A DNA stretch of 64,000 nucleotides, from positions 1,426,001 through 1,490,000 of the forward strand of contig NZ_CP051155.1 in the NCBI RefSeq assembly GCF_012277275.1, given 5' to 3'. How positions within the stretch are numbered: the stretch's first letter is position 1; each line of letters begins with the position of its first letter. This DNA comes from Gephyromycinifex aptenodytis (GTDB taxonomy: Bacteria; Actinomycetota; Actinomycetes; Actinomycetales; Dermatophilaceae). The position numbers were made by a program, and so were the translations under genes. The notes under the pieces were generated by a model, which was given only the letters and a program-made list of their open reading frames with translations, had not been told where the DNA came from and made no database searches. This document shows positions 52,484-60,548 of the stretch, in pieces.

Positions 52484-53412
52484 GCGGCACCCAGTGCCCG
52501 AACGACGTTCGAGGCCGACGGGCGACCCAGCTGGGTGGCCATCCACAAGCTCGCCTGCACGAGCTTGGGCAGATCGACGCCGGTGTGCACGCCCATCCCG
52601 TCCAGGGCCCACACGAGGTCCTCGGTCGCCAGGTTGCCGGTAGCACTCTTGGCGTAGGGGCACCCCCCGAGCCCACCGGCAGAGGAGTCGATGATTCGCA
52701 CCCCGGCACGCACCGCCGCCAGCGTGTTCGCCAGCGCCTGCCCGTAGGTGTCGTGGAAGTGCACGGCGATGCGATCCAGCGGGATCTGCGCCTCCTGCAG
52801 CGCACCCAACAGCCGCTCGACGTGACCGGTCGTCGCGACCCCGATCGTGTCGCCGAGAGAAAGCTCATCGCAACCCAGTTCCATCATGCGCCGGGCGACC
52901 TCGACGACCTGTCCGATCGGGACATCGCCCTCCCACGGGTCGCCGAAACACATCGAGACGTAGCCGCGCACCCACATGTCTGCGGCCTTGGCTTTGCTCA
53001 CCACGGTCTCGAAACGAGCGAAAGATTCCGACACCGAGCAGTTCAGGTTCTTCTGCGAGAACGATTCGGTGGCGCTACCGAAGACGGCGATGGCGCTGAC
53101 ACCCAGGGCTTCGGCTCGCTGGAACCCCTTGAGGTTCGGGACGAGAACCGGACGGTGGCGCCCCAGACCCTCCTGGCCGAGACTTTGCAGCAGCTCTTCG
53201 GCGTCGGCGAGTTGTGGCACCCATTTCGGGGAGACGAACGAGGTGATCTCGATGTGCTCCAGCCCGGCTGCCAGCAGCCGTCGTACGAACTCGGCCTTGA
53301 CCTGGACCGGGACAGTGGTCTTCTCGTTCTGCAGCCCGTCGCGCGCTCCCACCTCGTAGATGGTGACGCTCTCGGGCATGCCCGCTGCAGGCTCCTGCTG
53401 GGGTCGGCGCAT
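52480..53412 (-). CDS. Hydroxymethylglutaryl-CoA lyase
   Basis: 310 residues from the ATG at 53412, preceded by AAGGAGA. Splits HMG-CoA to acetyl-CoA and acetoacetate, the last step of leucine breakdown. YEVGARDGLQNEKTTVP, SFVSPKWVPQLADAEELL, LSLGDTIGVATTG, VHFHDTYGQALANTLA and GLGGCPYAKSATGNLATED (active-site Cys) are all in place. No other leucine-degradation gene lies in the window. Confidence 0.94.
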   Translation of the reverse strand: MRRPQQEPAAGMPESVTIYEVGARDGLQNEKTTVPVQVKAEFVRRLLAAGLEHIEITSFVSPKWVPQLADAEELLQSLGQEGLGRHRPVLVPNLKGFQRAEALGVSAIAVFGSATESFSQKNLNCSVSESFARFETVVSKAKAADMWVRGYVSMCFGDPWEGDVPIGQVVEVARRMMELGCDELSLGDTIGVATTGHVERLLGALQEAQIPLDRIAVHFHDTYGQALANTLAAVRAGVRIIDSSAGGLGGCPYAKSATGNLATEDLVWALDGMGVHTGVDLPKLVQASLWMATQLGRPSASNVVRALGAA

Positions 53413-53514
53413 CGTGGTCTCCTTGTTCGCAGCACGCGCAATCGAGTCCCATCCTCCCTGACGGCTCAACCGCGCGGCGACGAACAGCCCGGGGTGTGCA
53501 AGCTGGCAGCCAGA

Positions 53515-54366
53515 ATGGCCCGTGTGCACACCCGACCCCCACAGTCCATCGCTGATGTCCGTGCCCTGCTGAGCGGCGATGGGCTGCCCACGCCGGAAGC
53601 CATCGAAGTTCTCGACATCGGCGCCAACCCGATCGACGGCGACCCGCCCTACCTGCCGTTGCTGCAGGCGGGCCTGGCCCGAGTGACCGGCTTCGAACCG
53701 CAACCGGAAGCGCTGCAACGACTTACCGAACAGGCCGGCCCACATGAGCGTTACCTGCCCTACGCCCTGGGCGACGGCCGCAAACATGTTCTGTCGATCT
53801 GTGCCTCTTCGGGTTTCTCCTCCATTCTCGAACCGGACCCCGCTCAGTTGGCGGTGCTCGTGGACTTCCCGCGCCTGGCGAAGGTGGTCCAGCGCACCCC
53901 GGTGCGTACGCACCGCCTGGATGATCTGCCCGACATCGAACGAGTCGACTACCTCAAGATCGATGTCCAGGGCGCGGAGGGCCTCATCATCGAGCATGGC
54001 CGACGCGCGCTGTCCGAGGTTCTCGCCGTCCAGATCGAGGTCAACTACCACCGGCTCTACCTCGGCCAACCCAGCGCCGGCGAAATCGACGTGCTGCTGC
54101 GCCAGATCGGGCTGGTGCCGCACCAGGTGGTGGCCACGAAAACCTGGCCGCTGGCGCCGACACCCTGGGCGGACCCGGACCAAGAAGAAGCCCACCACCT
54201 TGTGGAGGCCGACCTGCTGTACGTGCGCAATCCCGCTCACCTGGACCAGTTGCGCGATACCCAGTTGCTGGCTCTGGCCCGCTGCGCCGGCCTTGCCTAC
54301 GGCTCGCTGGGCCTGGCGCGCTCCTGCCTGAGCGAACTCCTGTCGCGCGGGTCCGGCATGCTGTAG
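53515..54366 (+). CDS. FkbM-family methyltransferase
   Basis: 283 residues from the ATG at 53515. SAM motif I is EAIEVLDIGANPIDGD, followed by VTGFEPQPEALQRLTEQAG, and the FkbM signature is VDYLKIDVQGAEGLIIEHG. Such enzymes O-methylate sugars or secondary metabolites. It is two bases ahead of the XPB helicase start and on the same strand, so the two are probably co-transcribed, although no functional link is known. It is divergent from the HMG-CoA lyase gene. Confidence 0.88.
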   Translation: MARVHTRPPQSIADVRALLSGDGLPTPEAIEVLDIGANPIDGDPPYLPLLQAGLARVTGFEPQPEALQRLTEQAGPHERYLPYALGDGRKHVLSICASSGFSSILEPDPAQLAVLVDFPRLAKVVQRTPVRTHRLDDLPDIERVDYLKIDVQGAEGLIIEHGRRALSEVLAVQIEVNYHRLYLGQPSAGEIDVLLRQIGLVPHQVVATKTWPLAPTPWADPDQEEAHHLVEADLLYVRNPAHLDQLRDTQLLALARCAGLAYGSLGLARSCLSELLSRGSGML

Positions 54367-54368
54367 GG

Positions 54369-56036
54369 ATGAGCGATGGCCCACTTATTGTCCAGAGCGA
54401 CAAGACGCTGCTCCTGGAGGTAGATCACCCGCAGTCCGCGCAAGCACGGCGGGCTATCGCTCCCTTTGCCGAGCTGGAGCGCGCGCCCGAACATATGCAC
54501 ACCTACCGCGTGACCTCCCTGGGGTTGTGGAACGCGCGGGCCGCCGGGCATGACGCCGAGCAGGTGGTCGACGCCCTGGTCACCTACAGCCGCTACCCCG
54601 TCCCGCATTCGCTACTCGTCGACATCGCCGACACGATGGATCGGTACGGACGGCTGGTGTTGGAGAAGGAGGACGGTTCCGAGGCGGGCCGGTTCGCCGG
54701 CGCCGGGGATGGCGCGCTCGTACTGCGCACGACCGATGTGCCAGTCCTTGAAGAGGTTCTGCGCCATCGCAAGATTGCGCCGCTGCTGGGCGCTCGTCTC
54801 GATGAGCGCACCGTGCTCGTGCACCCCTCCGAACGCGGGCATCTCAAGCAGGAGCTGCTCAAGGTCGGCTGGCCGGCTGAGGACCGGGCCGGCTATGTCG
54901 ACGGCGAGGCACACCCCATCAGCCTCAACCAGGACGGGTGGAGTCTGCGGCCATATCAAGAGCAAGCGGTGGAGGGTTTCTGGCACGGCGGCTCCGGGGT
55001 GATCGTGCTGCCGTGTGGCGCCGGTAAGACCCTGGTCGGCGCGGGAGCGATGGCCCGCGCCAGCGCGACCACCCTCATCCTGGTGACCAACACGGTCGCG
55101 GCCCGGCAGTGGCGAGATGAGCTGCTGGCCCGGACCAGCCTGACCGAGGACGAGATCGGGGAGTATTCGGGCGCCCGCAAGGAGATCCGCCCGGTGACCA
55201 TCGCGACCTATCAAGTGTTGACCACGCGGCGAAAGGGCGCCTACACCCACCTGGACCTACTCGATGCTCGGGACTGGGGTCTTGTCGTCTACGACGAGGT
55301 GCATCTGCTGCCAGCCCCGATCTTTCGGATGACCGCCGACCTGCAGGCACGTCGCCGGTTGGGGCTGACCGCCACCCTGGTGCGCGAGGACGGCCGCGAG
55401 AACGACGTCTTCTCCCTCATCGGCCCCAAACGCTTCGACGCGCCATGGAAAGACATCGAGTCCCAGGGGTACATCGCTCCCGCAGACTGCGTAGAGGTGC
55501 GGGTAGCCCTCGGCGAGGCCGAACGGATGGCCTACGCCACCGCCGAAGCCGAAGACCGCTACCGCCTTGCCTCGTGCTCCTCCGTCAAGGACGCACTGGT
55601 GGAACGGCTCGTGGCGCGCCATGCCGGGGAACCCACCCTGGTCATCGGGCAGTACCTCGATCAACTGGAGACCCTCGCCGGGCGGTTGGATGCCGAACTC
55701 ATCACCGGGGCCAGTTCGGTGACCCAACGCCGCAAACTCTTCGAGGCTTTTCGCACCGGCGAGATCACGACCTTGGTCGTGAGCAAGGTGGCGAACTTCT
55801 CCATCGACCTGCCGGAGGCTTCGGTGGCGATCCAGGTCAGCGGCACGTTCGGCTCCCGCCAGGAGGAAGCGCAGCGTCTTGGGCGCGTGTTGCGTCCGAA
55901 GAGCGATGGCCGAACGGCGCACTTCTACAGCGTCGTCACCCGCGACACCGTGGACGCCGATTTCGCGGCTCATCGGCAACGTTTCCTGGCCGAGCAGGGG
56001 TACGCCTACCGCATCGTCGACGCCGACGACATCTGA
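54369..56036 (+). CDS. DNA repair helicase XPB
   Basis: 555 residues. Superfamily 2 helicase of the bacterial XPB type, a 3'-5' ATP-dependent unwinding enzyme. The N-terminal damage-recognition part (residues about 1-180) precedes Walker A VIVLPCGAGKTLVGAGA, motif II VYDEVHLLPA, motif III GLTATLVREDGRE (with the XPB RED residues), and motif VI QRLGRVLRPK. The opening DGPLIVQSDKTLLLEV is common to the family. Its usual neighbour, the helicase-associated gene, is at 47485. Confidence 0.95.
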   Translation: MSDGPLIVQSDKTLLLEVDHPQSAQARRAIAPFAELERAPEHMHTYRVTSLGLWNARAAGHDAEQVVDALVTYSRYPVPHSLLVDIADTMDRYGRLVLEKEDGSEAGRFAGAGDGALVLRTTDVPVLEEVLRHRKIAPLLGARLDERTVLVHPSERGHLKQELLKVGWPAEDRAGYVDGEAHPISLNQDGWSLRPYQEQAVEGFWHGGSGVIVLPCGAGKTLVGAGAMARASATTLILVTNTVAARQWRDELLARTSLTEDEIGEYSGARKEIRPVTIATYQVLTTRRKGAYTHLDLLDARDWGLVVYDEVHLLPAPIFRMTADLQARRRLGLTATLVREDGRENDVFSLIGPKRFDAPWKDIESQGYIAPADCVEVRVALGEAERMAYATAEAEDRYRLASCSSVKDALVERLVARHAGEPTLVIGQYLDQLETLAGRLDAELITGASSVTQRRKLFEAFRTGEITTLVVSKVANFSIDLPEASVAIQVSGTFGSRQEEAQRLGRVLRPKSDGRTAHFYSVVTRDTVDADFAAHRQRFLAEQGYAYRIVDADDI

Positions 56037-56101
56037 GGTTGGGCGGCCCCGCCGCGCGCAAGGGTCACCACTGCGGCGACATCGCACCCGCCCGGCGTTC
56101 G

Positions 56102-56123
56102 GCAAACGTCCAGCAAACGTCCA
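56102..56123 (+). promoter_or_regulatory. Tandem 11-bp direct repeat before the response regulator
   Basis: GCAAACGTCCA occurs twice head to tail (56102-56112 and 56113-56123), ending 24 bases before the GTG start. OmpR/PhoB-type regulators bind direct repeats with about 11-bp period, so this may be an autoregulatory site. Confidence 0.55.
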
Positions 56124-56147
56124 GAGACCGGGGGCATCCTGGCGAAT

Positions 56148-56858
56148 GTGAGCACTCCATCCACGCCCGAGGCACGGCTGCTCGTCGTCGAGGACGAGCC
56201 GAACATCCGCGAGCTCCTCGCGACCTCCTTGCGCTTTGCCGGCTTTGAGGTCATGACCGCCGGCGACGGCGCCTCGGCGGTGACCTGCGCCGAGCGGGAC
56301 CAGCCCGACCTGGTCGTGCTCGACGTGATGCTGCCGGACATGGACGGGTTCGCCGTTACGCGGCGGCTACGGGAGAGCGGTCGCCACATCCCCGTCGTCT
56401 TCGTGACGGCGCGCGACTCCGTCGACGACAAGGTCAAAGGCTTGACCGTCGGCGGGGACGACTACGTGACCAAACCGTTCAGCCTCGAAGAGGTCATCGC
56501 CCGCATCCGCGCGGTGCTGCGCCGTACCCGCGGCGAGGAACCGGACGATGCGGTGCTGCGCTTCCACGACCTTTCCCTGAATGAGGACTCGCACGAGGTC
56601 CGTCGGGGCACCCGAGTCATCGACGTCTCTCCCACCGAGTTCAAACTCCTGCGCTACCTGCTGCTCAACCCGAACCGGGTGCTGTCCAAGGCGCAGATCC
56701 TGGATCACGTGTGGGATTACGACTTCCGCGGTGAGGCCGGGATCGTCGAGTCCTACATCTCCTATCTGCGGCGCAAGATCGACGTCGCCGGGCAGCCGGC
56801 CCTCATCCACACCCGGCGCGGAGTCGGCTACGTGCTGCGACTGCCGCCCGAGCAGTGA
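56148..56858 (+). CDS. OmpR/PhoB-family response regulator
   Basis: 236 residues, GTG start. Receiver domain with the acidic pair in LLVVEDEPNI, phosphorylated Asp59 in LVVLDVMLP and Lys in DYVTKPF. The C-terminal winged helix contains VSPTEFKLLRYLLLNPNRVL and VESYISYLRRKID. It is first in an overlapping operon with the kinase and an HtrA-like protease, which suggests an envelope-stress system like MprAB-PepD of mycobacteria (inference). The actual signal is unknown. Confidence 0.95.
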   Translation: MSTPSTPEARLLVVEDEPNIRELLATSLRFAGFEVMTAGDGASAVTCAERDQPDLVVLDVMLPDMDGFAVTRRLRESGRHIPVVFVTARDSVDDKVKGLTVGGDDYVTKPFSLEEVIARIRAVLRRTRGEEPDDAVLRFHDLSLNEDSHEVRRGTRVIDVSPTEFKLLRYLLLNPNRVLSKAQILDHVWDYDFRGEAGIVESYISYLRRKIDVAGQPALIHTRRGVGYVLRLPPEQ

Positions 56859-58384
56859 TGAGTTCGGCGAGGCTGCGCTCCAACGTCGACCGAGCGCATT
56901 CGCGGCTGACCCGGCCGTTTCAGAGTTGGTCTCTGACCTGGCGCCTCATCGCCGTGCTTGTCGTCCTGCTCATCTCGGCGCTGTCGCTGTCGAGCACGGC
57001 CACCGCCATGCTGATGCGCGGCTACCTGCTGGATCGCACCAACGCCGAGCTACAGGCCGCCTCGGTCTCCGTGCAGCAGACCGTGCTTGAGCAGTACCGC
57101 GACAGGTACGGCTACATCACGTTGCCGAGCACCTACGCCATCGTCTTCATGCGCGCTGACGGCACCCCCGAACGGTTTGCACCGGCCGGGGCCAAGGACC
57201 GCCCCGACATCCCGCGGCTGTCCCTGCAGGACCCGAGAGTGGGTTCCGGCGAATCGTTCATGGTCCGCTCGGTATCGGGGTCGGGGTCCTGGCAGGTCAT
57301 CGCGGGGCCGCTGCGTAACGGCACCGGAACCTTCGCGTTGGCCACTTCCCTGCGCGGCATCGAGCAGACCGTGACCCGGCTGCTGCTGGTCAGCCTGGCG
57401 ATCGGGGTCGTCGTCATCACGGCCTGCGTCGTCATCGGCTGGCTTGGCTTCCAGCGGGCGTTCCGTCCGCTGCGCGCAATCGAGGACACCGCCGCGGCGA
57501 TCGCCGCCGGTGATCTGTCATCCCGTGTCCCTGAACACCGGGCACGCGATGAGGTCGGCAGCCTGTCCCGGTCACTGAACGCGATGCTCACCCAGATCGA
57601 GTCTTCCTTCGCGGCGCGCGAGGCCTCCGAAGAACGCATGCGCCGCTTCGTCACCGACGCCAGCCACGAGCTGCGGACCCCGCTGGCCACGGTGCGCGGC
57701 TACGCCGAGCTCTACCGGCAAGGGGCTGCGAATTCTCCGGAGGCGGTTGCCAACTCGATGCAGCGCATCGAGGGGGAAGCGACTCGGATGAGCGGCCTGG
57801 TCGAGGATCTGCTGCTGCTGGCCAGGATGGACAACCGACGCCCGATGGCGATGGGAGATGTCGACCTGACGGTGCTGGCCGGTGACGCGGTCCAGGACGC
57901 GCAGGCCCGCGGCGGCGCTCACCCCGTGCGCCTGGCAGGAGTCGCCGGGCATCCGCTAGGCCCCGTGTTGGTGCACGGGGACGACGCCCGTCTACGCCAG
58001 GTGGTCACCAATCTGCTCACCAACGCCGTCCATCACACCCCGGACGGGACGCCGATCACGGTTCGAGTGGGCTGCTTGGACGGACGCGCACGGGTAGAGG
58101 TCGCCGACTCCGGCCCCGGCATCCCGGCAGCGCAAATGCCTCACGTGTTCGAACGTTTCTTCCGCAGCGACCCCGCCCGGGGTCGTCGTCCCAGCGGTGG
58201 TCACGGCCTCGGCCTGGCCATCGTCGCCGCGATCGTCGAGGCCCACGGCGGTCGCACCGGCGTCACCACCACCCCCGGCGGCGGCGCCACCTTCATCGTC
58301 GACCTCCCCCTCCTGAACGGCAGTTTTCCTGGTGCCGTCCCGAATGCATCCCCATCACTTGTTCCCTCCGAGGAGTCCTCATGA
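56855..58384 (+). CDS. Sensor histidine kinase
   Basis: 509 residues, start overlapping the regulator stop (GTGATGAG allows GTG or ATG). TM1 lies at about 30-50 and TM2 at about 175-198 around an extracytoplasmic sensor of about 120 residues, then HAMP (QRAFRPLRAIEDTAAAIAAG), HisKA with His271 in DASHELRTPLATV, and an ATPase domain with NLLTNAVHH, DSGPGIP, FERFFRSD and GGHGLGLAIV. Cognate of the preceding regulator. Confidence 0.95.
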   Translation: MMSSARLRSNVDRAHSRLTRPFQSWSLTWRLIAVLVVLLISALSLSSTATAMLMRGYLLDRTNAELQAASVSVQQTVLEQYRDRYGYITLPSTYAIVFMRADGTPERFAPAGAKDRPDIPRLSLQDPRVGSGESFMVRSVSGSGSWQVIAGPLRNGTGTFALATSLRGIEQTVTRLLLVSLAIGVVVITACVVIGWLGFQRAFRPLRAIEDTAAAIAAGDLSSRVPEHRARDEVGSLSRSLNAMLTQIESSFAAREASEERMRRFVTDASHELRTPLATVRGYAELYRQGAANSPEAVANSMQRIEGEATRMSGLVEDLLLLARMDNRRPMAMGDVDLTVLAGDAVQDAQARGGAHPVRLAGVAGHPLGPVLVHGDDARLRQVVTNLLTNAVHHTPDGTPITVRVGCLDGRARVEVADSGPGIPAAQMPHVFERFFRSDPARGRRPSGGHGLGLAIVAAIVEAHGGRTGVTTTPGGGATFIVDLPLLNGSFPGAVPNASPSLVPSEESS

Positions 58385-59610
58385 CTTTGCCTCCCCCTGA
58401 AGCGCCCCGTAGCGACGACACGACCTGGCACGGGTCATCACCGGCGAACGCGCCCTACCCGGTGATGAGCTCGCCGCCGCGGCGTCGCCGCCGGTGGCTG
58501 GGTCCGGTGCTGGCTGCCCTCCTGGCCCTGTTCCTCCTGCTTGGGGTGGCTGTGGTGGCGACCCAGCGGATGAGCGGCACCGAATCGAAAGCACCGATGG
58601 AGGGTCCTCGGAACACCGCGCCGGTCGGCCCGGTGATACAGGCAGACGGGTCCGCACCGGACTGGTCGGCCACAGCTGCCGCTGCGGCGCCCAGCGTGGT
58701 GGCGATCAGCGTGCAGACCGGTAACTCCGGTGGAGAAGGTTCCGGGGTTATCTTCGACAGCGCAGGACATATCGTCACCAACCACCACGTGGTCGCCAGC
58801 GGCGCGTCCCAGCAGGCTCAGATCCTTGTCACGTTGCAGGATCAGCGCGTCTTCACGGCGAAGATCGTCGGTACCGACCCGGCAACCGACCTGGCCGTCC
58901 TCAAGCTCGACAACGCTCCGGATGATCTGCGCCCGATCACCCCCGGCAACGACCAGGATTTGAAGGTCGGACAGCCGGTGATGGCGATCGGTAACCCGCT
59001 CGGTCTGGCCGGGACAGTCACCACTGGGATCGTGAGCGCGCTCAACCGCCCCGTCAGCACCACCCAAGACCCGGCGGAGACGCCGTTCGGCACGACGACC
59101 CGCAGCGAGGAAGTCGTCACGAACGCCATTCAGACCAGCGCCGCGATCAACCCCGGAAACTCCGGCGGCGCCCTGGTCGATGCCTCTGGCAAGCTCGTCG
59201 GCATCAACTCCTCTATCGCCTCACTGTCTGAATCCAGCGGCAACATCGGCATCGGGTTCGCGATCCCGGTCACCGAGGTTCAGTCGGTGGCCCGCCAGCT
59301 CATTGCCACCGGCGAGGTCAAGCACCCCTACCTGGGGGTGCGCCTGAACGACGCGGTGGCTGCCGAGGGTTCGGCGCGGCGCCGGGCAGCGGGAATCGTC
59401 CGGGTGGAGCAGGGAACCCCGGCTGCCAAGGCCGGGTTCGAGGCCGGGGACGCAGTCATCGCGGTGGACGGCGAACCGGTCGACGGCGCGCGATCGCTGA
59501 CAGCTCAGGTCCGTGAGCGTGAGGTCGGCCAGGAGGCCACCTTCACGATCGTGCGCGACGGAAAGCGTCAGGACATCAAGACGACGCTGGCTCAGCGTTC
59601 GAACAACTGA
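58381..59610 (+). CDS. HtrA/DegP-type trypsin-like protease with PDZ domain
   Basis: 409 residues. A cytoplasmic Pro/Arg-rich start and one transmembrane helix (WLGPVLAALLALFLLLGVAV) anchor it with the catalytic part outside. Triad: His136 (TNHHVV), Asp170 (ATDLAVLK), Ser261 (NPGNSGGAL). One PDZ domain follows, with HPYLGVRLN and GIVRVEQGTPAAKAGFEAGD. The ATG at 58381 overlaps the kinase stop. It degrades or refolds damaged envelope proteins; control by the two-component system upstream is likely from the operon. Confidence 0.95.
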   Translation: MTLPPPEAPRSDDTTWHGSSPANAPYPVMSSPPRRRRRWLGPVLAALLALFLLLGVAVVATQRMSGTESKAPMEGPRNTAPVGPVIQADGSAPDWSATAAAAAPSVVAISVQTGNSGGEGSGVIFDSAGHIVTNHHVVASGASQQAQILVTLQDQRVFTAKIVGTDPATDLAVLKLDNAPDDLRPITPGNDQDLKVGQPVMAIGNPLGLAGTVTTGIVSALNRPVSTTQDPAETPFGTTTRSEEVVTNAIQTSAAINPGNSGGALVDASGKLVGINSSIASLSESSGNIGIGFAIPVTEVQSVARQLIATGEVKHPYLGVRLNDAVAAEGSARRRAAGIVRVEQGTPAAKAGFEAGDAVIAVDGEPVDGARSLTAQVREREVGQEATFTIVRDGKRQDIKTTLAQRSNN

Positions 59611-59626
59611 CCCCGGGGTGGGATGG

Positions 59627-59663
59627 GTCGAGGGCGGTGGCTGCGAGAGCCACCGCCCTCGAC
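59627..59663 (+). terminator. Terminator of the RR-HK-HtrA operon
   Basis: A 16-bp perfect stem, 59627-59642 with 59648-59663, and a 5-base loop, 16 bases past the protease stop. Confidence 0.9.
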
Positions 59664-59770
59664 GCGTGCGCCTGGGGATGGGCGCGGCGCGGCGGCCAGC
59701 CAGTTCGGTACCGCCTGATCAGCGCCCGGCTCGTATCCTGCAGGGACGGCTCACCACCTCAGGAGGACAG

Positions 59771-60472
59771 ATGGCACGCCCGACGCTCGTCGCCCACGCC
59801 CTCGATGTCCTCATGAAGCGGATCATCGACGGCGTTTATACGACCGAACAGCCATTGCCGGCCCAGACCGAGCTTGCTCAAGACCTCGGGGTGAGCCGGC
59901 TGACCGTACGCGAGGCGTTGGAAACGCTGCGGGCTCGCCGCATGGTGCATGTCGTACACGGACGCGGCACCTTCGTCGCCCCTGTGGAGCAGTGGACTGA
60001 CGTCAACGCCATCAGCCAGGCAGCCGGGGGCGACGAACCCGGTGGCGACGTCGCCCGTCACGTGCTCGAGGTGCGCCGGATGATCGAGATCGGAGCCGCA
60101 CAGCTGTGCGCGCTGCGACGAGACGAGAGCGACTGCGCCGAACTCGCGCGGCTCATCGCGCTGATGCAACAGGCGCACGAGAACGACGACGTGGAGAGCT
60201 TCGTTGAGGCCGATGTGGCCTTCCACGATGCTTTGCTCAAGGGATGCAGAAATCCGTTTCTCGGCATCGTGTATGAGCCACTCATGCAGATTCTGCGCCG
60301 AACCCGCGCGCAAACCTCTGCGGTCGCTGCGATCCGGGAGCATGCGATCGGGTGGCACCAAGCGATTCTTGATGCTGTGCAGGCGGGCGACCCCGAAACC
60401 GCGCGCGCCGCGATGAGCGATCACATGCAGCAGACGGACGACGACCTGCATCACTACGTGTTGAGCGGCTGA
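59771..60472 (+). CDS. GntR-family (FCD subfamily) transcriptional regulator
   Basis: 233 residues from the ATG at 59771, preceded by AGGAGGACAG. N-terminal winged helix with LPAQTELAQDLGVSRLTVREALETLRARRMVHVVHGRGTF (in parts: SRLTVREALE, VVHGRGTF). The C-terminal FCD all-helical domain has ADVAFHDALLKGCRN and REHAIGWHQAIL, whose Asp and His residues normally bind a metal with an organic acid. It precedes the four-carbon sugar-acid operon by 76 bases and probably regulates it in response to threonate or a related acid. Confidence 0.93.
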   Translation: MARPTLVAHALDVLMKRIIDGVYTTEQPLPAQTELAQDLGVSRLTVREALETLRARRMVHVVHGRGTFVAPVEQWTDVNAISQAAGGDEPGGDVARHVLEVRRMIEIGAAQLCALRRDESDCAELARLIALMQQAHENDDVESFVEADVAFHDALLKGCRNPFLGIVYEPLMQILRRTRAQTSAVAAIREHAIGWHQAILDAVQAGDPETARAAMSDHMQQTDDDLHHYVLSG

Positions 60473-60548
60473 ATTCACCCCTTCCTTAAGGCAGCACACT
60501 CAGCTACGGTGCAGTCATCTGACCTCTGATCTCAAAGGAGAGACACGG

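Noticed and set aside
52351-53514. Very long + strand frame leading into the FkbM gene
   Set aside because: This part is antisense to the HMG-CoA lyase and acetyltransferase genes, which have full sets of motifs. The real start is at about 53515.
53413-54384. Minus-strand extension upstream of the HMG-CoA lyase start
   Set aside because: It is antisense to the methyltransferase. The ATG at 53412 has a good ribosome site and begins the conserved protein.
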